The notes below the pieces were generated by a model. That model saw only the letters and a program-made list of their open reading frames with translations. It searched no databases and was not told where the DNA came from. Below are positions 11,248 through 23,884 of a stretch of DNA of 64,000 nt, in pieces. A program made the translations under genes and the position numbers. How positions within the stretch are numbered: position 1 is the first letter of the stretch; each line of letters starts with the position of its first letter. This stretch comes from Sambucus nigra (lineage: Eukaryota; Streptophyta; Magnoliopsida; Dipsacales; Adoxaceae): positions 29,090,917-29,154,916 of the forward strand of contig OX422221.1 of assembly GCA_949130495.1 (NCBI GenBank), given 5' to 3'.

Positions 11248-11884
11248 CATTATTATATCTATATATATATATGAGACACCCTGCCCAATTAAATATAGGG
11301 TGATCAGTCCTCTACCAATTCAAAATAGGATATTCAGTTAGTTTATTCTTAGCATCACTGCCGAAAAACTTTTTAACATATTAGTCACCTAATATAAAAT
11401 TAAGCTAGGCGTCAAAACATTTCCAATTTAGTAAAACCAAGTAAATCCATTTTCATTCAGTCTTAAAATATAAACCATTCACCACAATAGGAATGTAATA
11501 AATACTGAACATGAATCAAGTACTAAAATAAATAAGATTGGATAAAACCTCCCAGTTCAAAACTCCAAACCATAAAATAAACTGAATACAATATCTCTGA
11601 TGAAGAACTAGAAGTGGGAGACATATGCCCTAAATAATAAGTCTAGATGAAACTGAATGGAAAGGATAGATGCGTTTATTGCAAGGACCTACAACTTCCA
11701 CAACAGCTGCAGCATGTCAAGCAATCCAAATATCTAAATATGATACTCCTGTGGATGAGCACCTAATATATATATGTAGCAAAAGAAAGAAGAGATATAA
11801 GAAACGGATCAGTGCCCGAGGTTTAAAATGATTTAGCAAGTATTTAAAACTGGTTCACAAGTTCATATATATATATATATATAT

Positions 11885-12286
11885 CACTGTTCTAAAAAAC
11901 CCGCCTAGGCTTAAGGCTTGGGCGAAACGCCTCGCCTTAAGTTTTTCACGCCTTATGCTTAGTAAAACCCTTAAGGCGCACTTTTTTCTAAAAACAACAA
12001 TGTTTTAGTGAAACGATATCGCCTTTTAAAGAATTTTTTAACTAACCGAACCATTATCTCATCCAAAATAATCAAATAGTATTTTAATTTTCATATATTC
12101 AGACATATTTTTATGATATGTACAATTTTAGTATTTTAATAGCCTTGTTATGGTGTAAAAATATTAAAATATATTAAGAAGGCCTAAACGCCTTTTCACG
12201 CCTTTTTACGCTTAAACCCGCCTAGGCTTCTAAGGCTTAAGGCTTGACCTCCACGCCTCGATCACGCCCCGCGTTTTTTAGAACCT

Positions 12287-12288
<2 letters not shown>
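11885..12288. mobile_element. hAT-like MITE inserted in a (TA)n tract of the LTR
   Basis: The ends are inverted repeats: CACTGTTCTAAAAAACCCG on the left, and the complement of the right end reads CAAGGTTCTAAAAAACGCG. Inside, words such as GCCTAGGC and AAGGCG recur in both orientations, so the whole element can fold. Both sides are flanked by ATATATAT, an 8-bp match as hAT elements make, though in TA sequence it cannot be proved. The other LTR of the same element has no such insertion, which confirms it as a discrete mobile unit. Confidence 0.7.

Positions 12289-12341
<53 letters not shown>
12289..12341. repeat. (TA)n microsatellite
   Basis: About 52 bp of TA directly right of the MITE; with the short run before 11884 it is the tract that the MITE split. 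Confidence 0.95.
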
Positions 12342-12343
<2 letters not shown>

Positions 12344-12344
12344 G

Positions 12345-12735
12345 CACGTATCAAGAGAATCCTGCATCCTGAGGTTAGCAGACATTAATGCACCTATCAA
12401 TAATAATCCATTACCCCCGAGTTATCACCCATTAGTGCGCCTAACAATAGAATCATATATCCCCGGGTTAGCATCCATTAATGCACTTAACAATAATAAT
12501 CCAGCACCCTCGGGTTATCACCCATTAGTGAGCCTAACAATAGTATCCTGCATTCCCGGGTTAGCACCCATTAATGCACCTAACAATAATATCCATGTAC
12601 CCCCGGGTTATCACCCATTAGTACACTTAACAATAGTGTTTCTGCACCCCCGAGTTATCACTCATTAGTGTGCTTAACTATAATATTCTTACACCCCCGG
12701 GTTATCACCCATCAGTGCTCTTAACAATAATATCA
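12345..12735. repeat. 47-bp tandem array in the 3' LTR
   Basis: About eight units of 46-48 bp, each with a core CCCCGGGTTAgCACCCATTA and a linker with aacaataat. Two unit types alternate (gttagcacccattaatg and gttatcacccattagtg). The open frame 12342-12668 only reflects this array. The same array is in the other LTR at 19110-19550. Confidence 0.85.
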
Positions 12736-14354
12736 CAAAATAGGCATACACACGTCCTATTAGAATTTATAGGTATTTCTCCAACCTACATATATACTTC
12801 TCATACGTATTTTAACCTCAACACTACGTATAGTATAAATATTTAGATTACTATCTCTCTTGTAATCTCCAGGGTACATTATCTCTATACCCAAATAAGT
12901 AAAGTATTTATTCTCACATACTTTCCCAAAATTTCATCTTATTTAAATTTATTATTTGGCAGTTTCTCTCACTCCAATAAATCGGTAAACTCAAAACTGG
13001 ACTCTAAGAAAATTCCCAAAAATCCACCCTGTCGCTCGAACTAGAAGGCGCTTGAACCAGAAATAGATCTCACTCGAACGAGAATGATATGTCGCGCGAA
13101 TGACTGCCACATGTCATTCGAACTACTTCGCGCGAGATCCCTATCTCGCGTGAACGACTTCGCGCGAGATGGCACTAGATGTTAATGTTCGTCTTCTTTT
13201 CCAGAAATCTGCATTTTTCCACTATTTATGAACCTAAAAACCTCTAGGATTCAACACCCAACGCCTCATCATCAATGCCCATCAACACATAACAGGTTAT
13301 AAATCACTTCTAACATCCTAGGATCATTAATTCGTCACAAATCATCATAATTATATAAAATTCCCAAATTAATTCATATGAACCCTAGTTTCCAAATTTT
13401 CAATTAAAGAACCTAATCAACCTAGATTCGTTCATCAATATATAATTCAATTCCATGATTAATCCTCTACATACATGAAGGAATTTCAACAACTAATTAA
13501 CCCAGTCCTTAATCATAATCTAAATCTCCAATTTTTACCCAATTAACATGTAAATCTAAATTAATTTCACCTAATCTAATATGAGTATGATTATTTCTAA
13601 GAAAAATAAAGTAATAAACACTTTCCTAGAATGTGACGGTCTGATCCATTGGTGATGTTGGTATATATGCGTTCCTCGTCTTCCAATCTATACGATGGTG
13701 GTCACGGCGGTGGAAGATGATGCCTAAAAGCTTTGGCTCTTTAAGATTTGCTCTCCCTCACTCTCTGTGACTCTCTCTTGAGTTATGTGAATGTGAGCCC
13801 TAATTTCTCCCACGTAACTGATAAAATAAACTCCCAATTTTCGTCCATTTAATTACTCTAAAAATTAAAATTACAAATTTACCCCTACGGGGGGGCGGTT
13901 TGGCCTAAAATCTACCGGAGTCCAAATACAATACCCGGGTAGCATTTTCTGACTATCTCAACCCTCCCGGATTCAACGGCACACTCGAAATGACCATATG
14001 AGTCAATAAAAAATAAATTCTCATTTTATCCCAATCAATCTGTCCTGACACGGCTCACACGCGCGTCAGACTTAAATTATTAAACTGTCATATTTCTTAC
14101 TTTCGACAATTTATCAAATATCATAATTCCATATTACATATCACATATCACACAGTAATATTTAATAGTTCAAAGCAATAAGTATTAACCCTTAGCACGC
14201 TAGTTAATAATTATTTTAATTCGGATTAATAACAAATTAATTTCTCGCATTTTAATTTAATTAATCCAACAACAATAATCAATCGCATACTTATTCCCAT
14301 AATAATAATTAATCACATAGTTATTTAAATTGTCAAAAAATACGGGGTGTTACT

Positions 14355-17300
14355 TACTTCCCCCCTTATAACGGAATTTCGTCTCGAAATCCGAAAAAAG
14401 TATACTAGGTACAGACAACGCTGTAAAAACATTACGCATCGCATCCTTGTGCTCCTCATTAAGCTACTTCGTACCTCCCATATAGTACACTATAGAATAC
14501 CCTAGATAATGAACACTTCGCATGTGTTTGTTTTAAACTCCAGGTTACCCTGTCATATAGGCTCTTGCCCAAGCCTTACCACTTAAGTTCCATTACTTAA
14601 ACTTTATTTTAGACATTCACTATCTAGCCTTCTACTATTTGCACCTTAGTAGATTTATCCTCTTTTCATATACATACGACTTCGTCTCGTGTCGTTCATA
14701 CAAGTAAATTGGTTGTGCAATATATATTCCACACACAATATATACGATAATATCGATTCTTCTCCGATATTTGTAATCATAACTGGTTCCCCACCTTTAA
14801 CTATCAAGTAGGACAACAAAAAAGTTTATTGTGTCATACTTCTACTGGCACTCTGCCCGAACGTGAACTTATAGGAGTTATTTGGACACAAACTCCACTA
14901 GTGGAAGGTACAGCTCTCGTCCTCCCCTAAGATCTTAGGGTCCACATAAAATTTTCTCTCCCGCATTCGATTAGACCGCTTATCCTGCCCATCCCTCCGT
15001 GGGTATTAGGTCGTACTCAATTGCATTTTAGTACCTATAATCTCACCATCTCAGCTACATGTGAAGATCCTTCGGGATACTCTCCCATTCTCTAATGGAA
15101 TAAGCCCCTACTAGTTTCGAATTGTCCACCCTTTTTCACTGCCTGACCCAATTACCTAGGGCGCCCATACACCCTATGCCTCACGCTTCATAATACAAAT
15201 GACATGTAATTTTCCTACTTCAATTCTTGCACACTGGGTATGTTGATGTAGTAGGGGTGCACTCAACCACCCCACTAGTCATAACTTCTTCAATCCTTCA
15301 ATGGCATCATTGCTCTATTCCGAATGATACTGAGGCTAGGCGAATCTATTTGCCTTAAGTTATAAAAGAATTTTCAACTCTCAATTTTATTCTTTTATAG
15401 GTACAATAAACAACGTACAAAACTTACGACTATCAACCAAACTTCTCTCCAGTCCCGACATTAGCTATTTTCATGCGTGGGATTTCTCGCAAAGCAAAAT
15501 CCAATCAAGGAACCCCCCAATACACTACTACCTAACCTAGTCGGTTGTCGAGACCCGTAAGGCCCTCAATCCATACTATGTACCTCTCTACAATCTACGT
15601 ATGTTGACATAAGAGTTTGGTCGTCCACTCTCATGTCCCTAAACACAACCTGAAGCATGGCGCTCTCACTATCCCATGTACTCAGCGCTATATATATATA
15701 TATATATATATATATAGATAACGAGCTCTATCTCTATGTTCGAAGAAGAACACAATGTATCCTGAGTCTCCTCAATAAAATAAATTCCTACGCACTGGAA
15801 TCACATATAACTAGACAACAAACTCGCTGAGGTCTATAATACCACGAAAATTTTCATATATTCGTATATCTGGGCCCAAACCTATTTCAGGTGGCGCCGC
15901 ACAAAATAAAGATTTCTCCTCCCGGAGTATCCGGCACAACAACCATATCACTACATTTTTACTATCGATTAACCATACGGTAATTAATCACTACACATTA
16001 CCATAATAAACTCTACTAAAGTTGGCTCAATGCAGTAGTAGATTATAACAACAAAACATATTCTTAGGGCCTATCCGATTCACTCACAAGCAGCATCAAA
16101 ATGCCCTGCTAACAATGAGAAATACGTTTGCAACAAGACTGTTAAAACTAACGTTCCCACGAAACTCGACCCACACGTGAAGTTTAGGGTTTCCGATTTA
16201 CATATAAGTTTTGGCACACCCATGTCACTATAATTTATCCTTTACTCACAAGGAAGAAGCAAAACCTCACCAGTATCGTCAAATCATAGGGTCTCAGCAC
16301 GTGGCTGCCATCACGACCCATGAACATATGCAATCGTCATACATCCTAGGATTTCATCCTATAGTTGTCCCCTGTCATCATAGACAATTTATTCCATTAT
16401 GTGGATTTCACGCCCATTATTGAAACGAAACTCTCTAGGCCTCAATTATGGCTTTACTAAACTCCCGTTTACATCCCGAGCCCCGTCGACCCTGACATAC
16501 TGTATGCTACTATTAATGAGGACTTTACTAGTCCAGCCTGAACCCATCACTCTCGGGTGTAAATTTTCTTAGGCCTACTTCTCTTGACCCAAATTCCTTC
16601 GCTGGAAGTCTCACTCCTCTAGTTGTTATGCTTAATTGACACGGTTTACCATTTATAATCTTTTTGGTATGACTTCTCAATTGTGGACACATTCAACACT
16701 TGTAGTTCTACCTTCTTCACATAGGGAAACTCCATGATCCATTTTATCGTCACTGATCCCACTGACCATTTTGGAATGTCCTTCCCTTAGACCAGCAGTC
16801 TTAACTCACAATTATTATTTCGTTGTCCTTTTGGCTACGTTGGCCATTCATAATTATGGTTGTCCTCTACATCCCTGATTGACTTCATCGTCCTCTTGAA
16901 GTTAATCACTAAGAATCATTTAATCGAGTTTCCTACTGGGTATACTCTCACGTGGGGTTTCACTAACACCGTTAAATTCAGTTTCTACTCTTCAGCAGAT
17001 TCGTTAACCCTCTTTACTCCCTTCTCTTGGAAGCGTTAACATTATCATACTAATGCATAACCTTGACGACCTCGACACTAGTCATCCTAGCCATATTTCC
17101 CATCCATACTGGTATTCTACTCATGGGTCCTTTATCAACAATAAACCCTTTGGATAATTTATACCCCTATACAAGGTACGAAGTTCGATATGCAATTCAA
17201 CCTTTCTCTCACGATCGGTTTCTATCTTACCCATTATGCTAAACATCAAAATTTCACTCACATTTTGTTACCACATCGAATGGAAGACCTCACGGTCAAA

Positions 17301-17935
17301 TCGTACCCAAATTTCCTTCTAAATTTCAAACACACTTCTTCATATATGGTGATTGCCTCTAATCACTACATGATGCTACTAAGAGCTATAACTTTTAACT
17401 CCAAATTCAATTCTGAGTGTCGCCACACCCCACTCTGCACAATTTCCTTTGGATTTTCTACCTCCGTTGGTCTGTTATACTTTCTCTTTTTCTTCTCTGC
17501 ATTTTCACCGATGGGTTTTTCAAAAGAGTTCCTCCGATTTCCCTCTTATCGATTTTTCTAGGTGGTCCTGAAATCATTCCATCGTTATCTACGACTGTGC
17601 CCTGGGAACCCACTGTTCCTGAGTGATGATTTCTATTATGACTTGCTTAAGTAACCCTCATGATGATTTTGTCGCGATCACTCTTTCCCGATTACTCTAT
17701 GTCTTCTGAAGGGCTTCTTCTTCTCCTCCAGTCTTTCTTACGGCCCTCGTTGGTCGTCCTAAAATGTTCGGTGCTCGAATCACAAAAAATTTTGTATAAT
17801 GAGTCACATCTATTATAATTCGTAGCAAGAGAACGTAAGTCGCATACGTAAGGGAACACAACAATCCTATCATAAGGCTCTACATCAAAGAACGGTGCGC
17901 TGAAATGTAAGAAGCCGCACAGATCCTAAGGACAC
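14355..17935 (-). mobile_element. Decayed internal region of the 9.9-kb element
   Basis: The polypurine tract (AAGGGGGGAAGTA on the minus strand) lies at the left. Directly beyond it, near 14410-14490, the minus strand still shows a degraded echo of the pol tail: a frame with NEEHKDAMRNVF sits where the element at 5342-8891 has the chromodomain end DDEMRERYPKLF. No other gag, protease, reverse transcriptase or integrase motif was recognised, and stops are frequent in all frames. A TA run is at 15691-15717. It may be a heavily mutated or non-autonomous derivative. Confidence 0.5.
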
Positions 17936-17939
17936 TAGA

Positions 17940-17958
17940 ACCTGATGCTCTGATACCA
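17940..17958 (-). other. Primer-binding site for initiator methionine tRNA
   Basis: On the minus strand TGGTATCAGAGC follows the LTR end by two bases. This is the standard complement of the 3' end of the initiator Met tRNA used by plant LTR retrotransposons, and it fixes the element's direction. Confidence 0.9.
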
Positions 17959-18454
17959 CTTGAGACACCCCGCCCAATTAAATATAGGGTGATCAGTCCT
18001 CTACCAATTCAAAATAGGATATTCAGTTAGTTCACTCTTAGCATCACTATCAAAAAACTTTTTAATATATTAATCACCTAATATAAAATTAAGCTAGGTG
18101 TCAAAACATTTCCAATTTATTAAAACCAAGTAAATCCATTTTCATTCAGTCTTAAAATATAAACCATTCACCACACATAGGAATGTAATAAATACTGAAC
18201 ATGAATCAAGTACTTAAATAAATAAGATTGGGTAAAACCTCCCAGTTCAAAACTCCAAACCATAAAATAAACTGAATACAATATCTCTGATGAAGAACTA
18301 GAAGTGAGCGACATATGCCCTAAATAAGAAGTTTAGATGAAATTGAATGGAAAAGATAGATGCGTCTACTGCAAGGACTTACAGCTTCCACAACAGCTGC
18401 AGCACGTCTGACACTCCAATCTCTAATTCTGGTACCCCTGTGGCTGAGCACCAG

Positions 18455-18459
<5 letters not shown>

Positions 18460-18536
<77 letters not shown>

Positions 18537-18546
18537 CAGACAGAGA
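18460..18546. repeat. (TA)n(GA)n compound microsatellite
   Basis: About 57 bp of TA followed by GA repeats with two CAGA interruptions. The other LTR of the element has only a short TA stretch here. Confidence 0.9.
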
Positions 18547-19109
18547 GAAGAGATAAAAGAAACGGGTCAGAGCTCGAGGTTTAAAAAATGATTTAGCAAG
18601 TATTTAAAACTGGTTCGTAAAACAAGTCTTATATTCATGTTAGTTATCGAACTCTCACATGAGTTTCTCACCTCTCATCTATTTTGAACGCCTAACGTGC
18701 ATCTAATCTCCCCTAGTTATACCACCCAGTCTAACTAGTCAGAAACCATATGAATACTAACTATGCTCACTAGTAGTATTCCCGTATCGCCCATACAATA
18801 TGCTATTCAAATAGTTTATCTCACATACTAAGTTTCATTATTCATCGTTCGAATGGTTAATATTTTATCCACTAAGATTATTTTATTTCTCATTTCTACT
18901 TTATCTACTAGTTTCACAAAGTAGAAAGTTACCCAAGTACACTCATACATATATATAGTCTCATCATCCTTATATATATACACTAATCCTGCACCCTTAG
19001 GTTAAGACCAATTGGTGCAATGTAATGATTATTATTATTACCAAGTCTCCTAATTTCACACAGTACAAATATTCACAAGTTCATATATATTGTCACATCA
19101 TCCCTATAT

Positions 19110-19550
19110 ATATATATACTAATCTTACACCCCCGGGCTAAGACCCATTAGGGCACCTATCAAGATAATCCTGCATCCCCGGGTTAGCACCCATTAATGC
19201 ACCTATCAATAATAATCCAGCACCCCGGGATTATCACCCATTAGTGAGCCTAACAATAGAATCCTGCATCCCCGGGTTAGCACCTATTAATGCGCCTAAC
19301 AATAATAATACAGCACCCCCCAGGTTATCACCCATTAGTGCGCCTAACAATAGCATCCTGCATCCCCGGGTTAGCACCCATTAATGCACCTAACAATAAT
19401 ATCCTTATACCCTAGGGTTATCACCCATTAGTATACTTAACAATAGTGTTTCTGTACCCCCGAGTTATCACTCATTAGTGAGCTTAACTATAAGATTCTT
19501 GCACCCCCGGGTTTTCACCCATTAGTGCTCTTAACAACAATATCACAAAA
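19110..19550. repeat. 47-bp tandem array in the 5' LTR
   Basis: Units of 46-48 bp with CCCCGGGTTA cores, measured from successive GGG positions at 19181, 19227 and 19274. It is in the same register as 12345-12735. Two alternating variants give a dimeric period of about 94 bp. Confidence 0.85.
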
Positions 19551-20766
19551 TAGGCATACACACGTCCTATTAAAATTTATAGGTATTTCTCCAACCTACA
19601 TATATACTTCTCACACGTATTTTAACGTCAACACTACGTATAGTACAAATATTTAGATTACTATCTCTCTTGTAATCTCTTCTCTCTATACCCAAATAAG
19701 TAAAGTATTTATTCTCACATACTTTCCCAAAATTTTGTCTTATTTAAATTTATTATTTGGCAGTTTCTCTCACTCCAATAAACCGATAAACTCAAAACTG
19801 GACTCTAAGAAAATTCCCAAAAATTCACCATATCGCTCGAACCAGAAGGGTTGTCGCTTGAACCAGAAATAGATCTCGCTCGAACGAGAATGAGATGTTG
19901 CGCGAATGACTACCACATGTCGTTCGAACGACTTCGCGCGAGATCCCTATCTCGCGTGAATGACTTCACGCAAGATCGCTCGAGATGTCATTGTTCATCT
20001 TCTTTCCCAGAATTCTGCATTTTTTCACCATTTATGAACCTAAAAACCTTTAAGATTCAACACCCAACGCCTTATCATCAATGCCCATCAACACATTACA
20101 GGTTATAAATCATTCCTAATATCCTAGGATCATTAATTCGTCATAAATCATCATAATTATATAAAATCCCCAAATTAATTCATATGAACCCTAGTTTCCA
20201 AATTTTTAATTAAAGAAGCTAATCAACCCATATTCGTTGATCAATATATAATTTAATTCCATGATTAATCATCTACATATATTAAGGAATTTCAACCGCT
20301 AATTAACCCAGTCCTTAATCATAATCTAAATCTTTAATTTTCACCCAATTAACATGTTAATCGTGATTAATTTCACCAACTCTAACATGAGTATGATTAT
20401 TGCTAAGAAAAAGCAAGTAATAAACACTTGCCTCGAATATGACGGTCTGATCCGTTGGTGATGTTGGTATATATGCATTCCTCGTCTTCCAATTTATACG
20501 ATGGTGGTCACGACGGTGGAAGATGATGCCTAAAAGCTTTGGCTCTTTGGGATTTTCTCTCCCTCACTCTCTCTGTCTCTCTCTTGAGTTATGTGAATGT
20601 GAGCCCTCATTTCTCCCACGTAACTGATAAAATAAACTCCGAATTTTCGTCCATTCAATTCATTCAAAAATTAAAATTACAAATTTACCCCAACGGGTTT
20701 TCAGTTTGGCCTAAAATCTCCCGGAGTCCAAATACAATACTCGGGTAGTGTTTTCTGACTATTTCA

Positions 20767-20782
20767 CCCCCCCCCCCCCCCC
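20767..20782. repeat. Poly-C run of 16
   Basis: Sixteen C in a row, where the other LTR has only caaccctcccgg. A local expansion after the two LTRs diverged, or a sequencing or assembly artefact. Confidence 0.8.
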
Positions 20783-21950
20783 GGATTCAACAGCGCGCTC
20801 GAAATGACCATAGGAGTTAATAAAAAATAAATCATCTTTTTATCCCAATCAATTAGCCCCGACACGACTCACACGTGCGTGAGACTTAAATTACCAAACT
20901 GTCGTATTTCTCACTTTTGACAATTTATCAAATATCATAATTCCATATTACATATCACACAGTAATATTTAATAGTTCATAGCAAAAAGTATTAACCCTT
21001 GGCACGCTAGTTAATAATTATTTTAATCAGGATTAATAACAAATTAATTTCTCGCATTTTAATTTAATTAATCCAACAACAATAATTAATCGCATACTTA
21101 TTCCCATAATAATAAATAATCACATAATTATTTAAATTGTCAAAAAATACGGGATGTTACAATATATATATATATATAATTTACTTGAATTTATCTGGGA
21201 ATGTTAGTTATAAATTTTATGTTTTTATAAATCGGAAAGGTTCTATTGTATGGTCCAATCCATTTGCCAAAATAAAGGCAATGAACGGATCGTTATTTCT
21301 TACTATGTTGTTATGTATTTAAATGCATTGACTTGCTATAACCTTCCTTCATCCAATACTCTCACGATACATGATTGGGAGGGGTGAAAAATGAGACTTG
21401 CTAACTTTCTGGCCCTCATCATATTTGTGTTTTTTATGCACTTCTAATCTATTACATTATATCATATAAAATATTTAAATCTGATATAATATATTTAAAA
21501 AGTGAAATTTCATTATATGCATGTAGGTAATGAGGTTGTGATTGAAGTGAGAGTTTCTTCATTTATAAGAACGTAATAAATATGCAATTTATTTCTATCA
21601 TTAATTTGTTTCTATCACACATATATATAAATTTTAAATATTGAGACCATTTTAAGCTAAATCAAACGCAAACCTTTGTAAGTTTTGGTTCTGTTTCCAC
21701 TGATTGGTTTGAAACTTTTTAAGTCTCTTTGATTGCGTTGAAACAGGATATGTTGTTGACGACTTAAAAGGTGAAGATAGAGATATAGGATGGTATGAAG
21801 ACTTCATTCCTCCATAATGTTATGGATTCCATATTTTGCTAAAACCATGATGTCAATTTTTGTGTGCTTCATGTTCTTTGTATTAATTCTTTTTCTTCAA
21901 GATTTGTTTTTCTTTAAGTCCATACTTTAAGTCCATCAAGAACTATAAAG

Positions 21951-21981
21951 CGCCCACGCATTGCGCGGGGTTAAAAACTAA
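21951..21981 (+). mobile_element. Helitron-like 3' terminus (hairpin plus CTAA)
   Basis: CGCCCACGCATTGCGCGGGG can fold as a short GC stem (CCCaCGC with GCGcGGG, loop ATT) and is followed after 7 bases by CTAA and then T. Helitrons end with a hairpin and CTRR and insert between A and T. The 5' end (TC) was not found, so the length is unknown. Confidence 0.5.
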
Positions 21982-23028
21982 TAAACATAAAATTTTGTAT
22001 ACCGATTGCATTCAAATTTTGTATACCAACTGTATGTACAATAGGTAGTGAAAAAACTTCCTCCACGTAGCATTGATAAAAAAAATTAAAAAGATATGCT
22101 GAGTTTAAGGCCCAAGATGTGCAACGGCCAGCCTGTAATTATGTATGGAAGTTTGAATGGCTCGAGAAGATCATTCAAGAAGATATCAAAGATTGATTTG
22201 ATCATACATACTGTTGACTTTCGGTTGGTTTGGTCGGTAAATAGAACATACCAATACCAAACTACTTTTAATAGAGTAAAACCGAAATTAGTATTTGTAC
22301 TGCTCGATACAACCTGACTTAAACCAAAATCAAACCACAAATTTTGCGGTAAACCACAGTAAAATCAGTTTTTTTTATAAAACTTCAAAAAAATTTAAAA
22401 AGTTTTGTACTTTTACCATTAGGCCTTCTACTTACAGTTAGCCCAACTCAAAGAGTGATATTTAATAAATGAAAGTTCTCAACACTTTTTATTTAGTCAA
22501 AATAAATTGACCAAAATAATGTTCACCAAATAAACTGCAAGCTAAAAAGCTTACAAAATGCTATAAGAAAACTCAAAATGCAAATTTAAAGTTAAAATAC
22601 TCAAAGAGTAGTCTCTTATTTATAAACCTTCACTCTCATCCATTTTATTCTCTTTTTCGATGTGGGACTCTATTGGTTTTCAAATGTATACACTTATGCT
22701 AGTGTTCCATCTCAAGGAGAATTCTCTAAAACGGATTAACGGACATTTTTTTAAAATAGTAGAATAAATAATCTTGAGCTGAATTGTTTTCATGGGTTCT
22801 TAATAATGGAGATCATATGATCTTCCCAGTTTTTAAAATAGCTAAAAACTGACAAATTTTGAATGATTTTATTAAAATAAAATAAAAAAATATTTTGAGC
22901 TAATCTTTTTTGTGAGTTTATTGAAATGTTAATAACCTATAAAAAAATCACTTCAAAAAAATACCGAGAGCTTTAAAAATCCATTTGTACCATGTCCACA
23001 TGGGACATGTTCGCAGTTGAACCTCTGG

Positions 23029-23030
<2 letters not shown>

Positions 23031-23110
<80 letters not shown>
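23031..23110. repeat. (TA)n(GA)n compound microsatellite
   Basis: About 46 bp of TA pass into about 34 bp of GA. Confidence 0.95.
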
Positions 23111-23112
<2 letters not shown>

Positions 23113-23884
23113 GTTTTTTTTAACCACAATAGTGTAATATGACTGGTGCACGATACAAAGTTAATGGATTAGGCTTACTCACTTTTTTATACCAAAAATA
23201 AACAAGCAAGGTTAGTATCGAAAATAACAAGAATAAAATTGATTAAAAATTTTTCGGAATAGTTTCTTACATTTTGATCCGCAGTTGTTTATATTCCTAT
23301 AGAATCAGATGACACTTCACTTATTTGTCGCTAATACTTAGCAAGAGTTAACAATTTTTTTATTTTGCAAAGGTCTATAAGCATCATAGTTAATGAAATA
23401 AAAAGAGAATCTTAATTTTTATGTTTTGTCATACTGTTGTTTAAATTATAATCTATGTATGTGCAGTTCTAATTTCAAAAAAAGTCATTTATTATGCTAA
23501 TATTTTCTTATAAAAAATGATATACCCCAAAATAACTCCAAAATTCATTATGTGTTTATACATTGGGGTAGAACCCATATAAAATACAAGCACTTGATGC
23601 ATTTTTAGGAATGTTTTGAAACACTTAGCATTATTCTTTTCCTATTAACTTTGCCTTAATATAGGAGATCACCCATGTCAATAAATATACGCCTTGCCTT
23701 GCATATAAATTTTCTTAACTAAACATTCACATTTAGATGTCCTCTATGGCTACTTTTACAATTGTAAGGAACATGCATACAAAGAATATCTATTTATAAA
23801 TTATTTGTATTAATTAACAATTAATATTAAATTAAAAATAGAAATGAACAAATTCGTGAAATGATAAAAGTAGCTCCTATATAA

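Larger units (their letters stand above)
11272..14354 (-). repeat. 3' LTR of the 9.9-kb element, with a deletion and a MITE insertion
   Basis: Its plus-strand left edge tgagacaccctgcccaatta matches 17961. Relative to the other LTR it lacks about 460 bp: the sequence jumps from actggttc to cacaagttcatatat (near 11858), while the other copy has the full interval from about 18616 to 19072. A 404-bp MITE has entered its TA tract. The right edge has lost the standard first base (AGTAACACC where TGTAACACC is expected). Confidence 0.85.
11272..21161 (-). mobile_element. 9.9-kb gypsy-type LTR retrotransposon with >3-kb LTRs and decayed interior
   Basis: On the minus strand the element runs from TGTAACATCCCG (21161) to GGGTGTCTCA (11272). 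The two LTRs (17961-21161 and 11272-14354) align over nearly all their length, differing by roughly 4% where compared by eye. A primer-binding site and a polypurine tract are in the right places. The flanks are ATATA at 11267-11271 and at 21162-21166, which fits a 5-bp duplication but lies in (TA)n sequence, so it is weak evidence. The 3.6-kb interior has no intact gag or pol. LTR edges and purine tract relate it to the chromodomain element at 5342-8891. Confidence 0.85.
17961..21161 (-). repeat. 5' LTR of the 9.9-kb element (about 3.2 kb)
   Basis: Nearly full copy of the LTR at 11272-14354 with an extra ~460 bp retained at 18616-19072. It contains a (TA)n(GA)n run (18460-18536), the 47-bp tandem array, a palindromic CTCGAACGAG block (19835-19985) followed by tctgcattttttcacc, and a run of 16 C. 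Read on the minus strand it begins TGTAACATCCCG and ends GGGTGTCTCA beside the primer-binding site. Confidence 0.85.
21167..23876. other. AT-rich spacer without a recognisable gene
   Basis: The interval holds a Helitron-like 3' end at 21951-21981 and a (TA)n(GA)n run at 23031-23110. Complementary frames at 22086-22340 and 22096-22317 show no known domain; the stretch around 22220-22360 has repeated CGGTTT/AAACCA words of the kind found in plant MITEs. No RNA gene was seen. Confidence 0.5.

Noticed and set aside
12342..12668. A 108-codon frame with repeated Pro-Gly-Tyr-His-Pro segments
   Set aside because: It is the translation of the 47-bp tandem array in the LTR; the repeat period is not kept at a multiple of three and the other LTR does not keep the frame.
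12345..12735. Regular repeats that could suggest a CRISPR array
   Set aside because: This is plant DNA, the units are head-to-tail without unique spacers, and the array is inside an LTR.
17190..17626. Frames in the interior of the 9.9-kb element
   Set aside because: They are on the strand opposite to the element, no domain is seen, and nearby frames are full of stops.
22086..22340. Overlapping frames on both strands of 73-84 codons
   Set aside because: No domain is recognised, and the stretch has MITE-like CGGTTTGG words; mirrored frames in AT-rich DNA are common.
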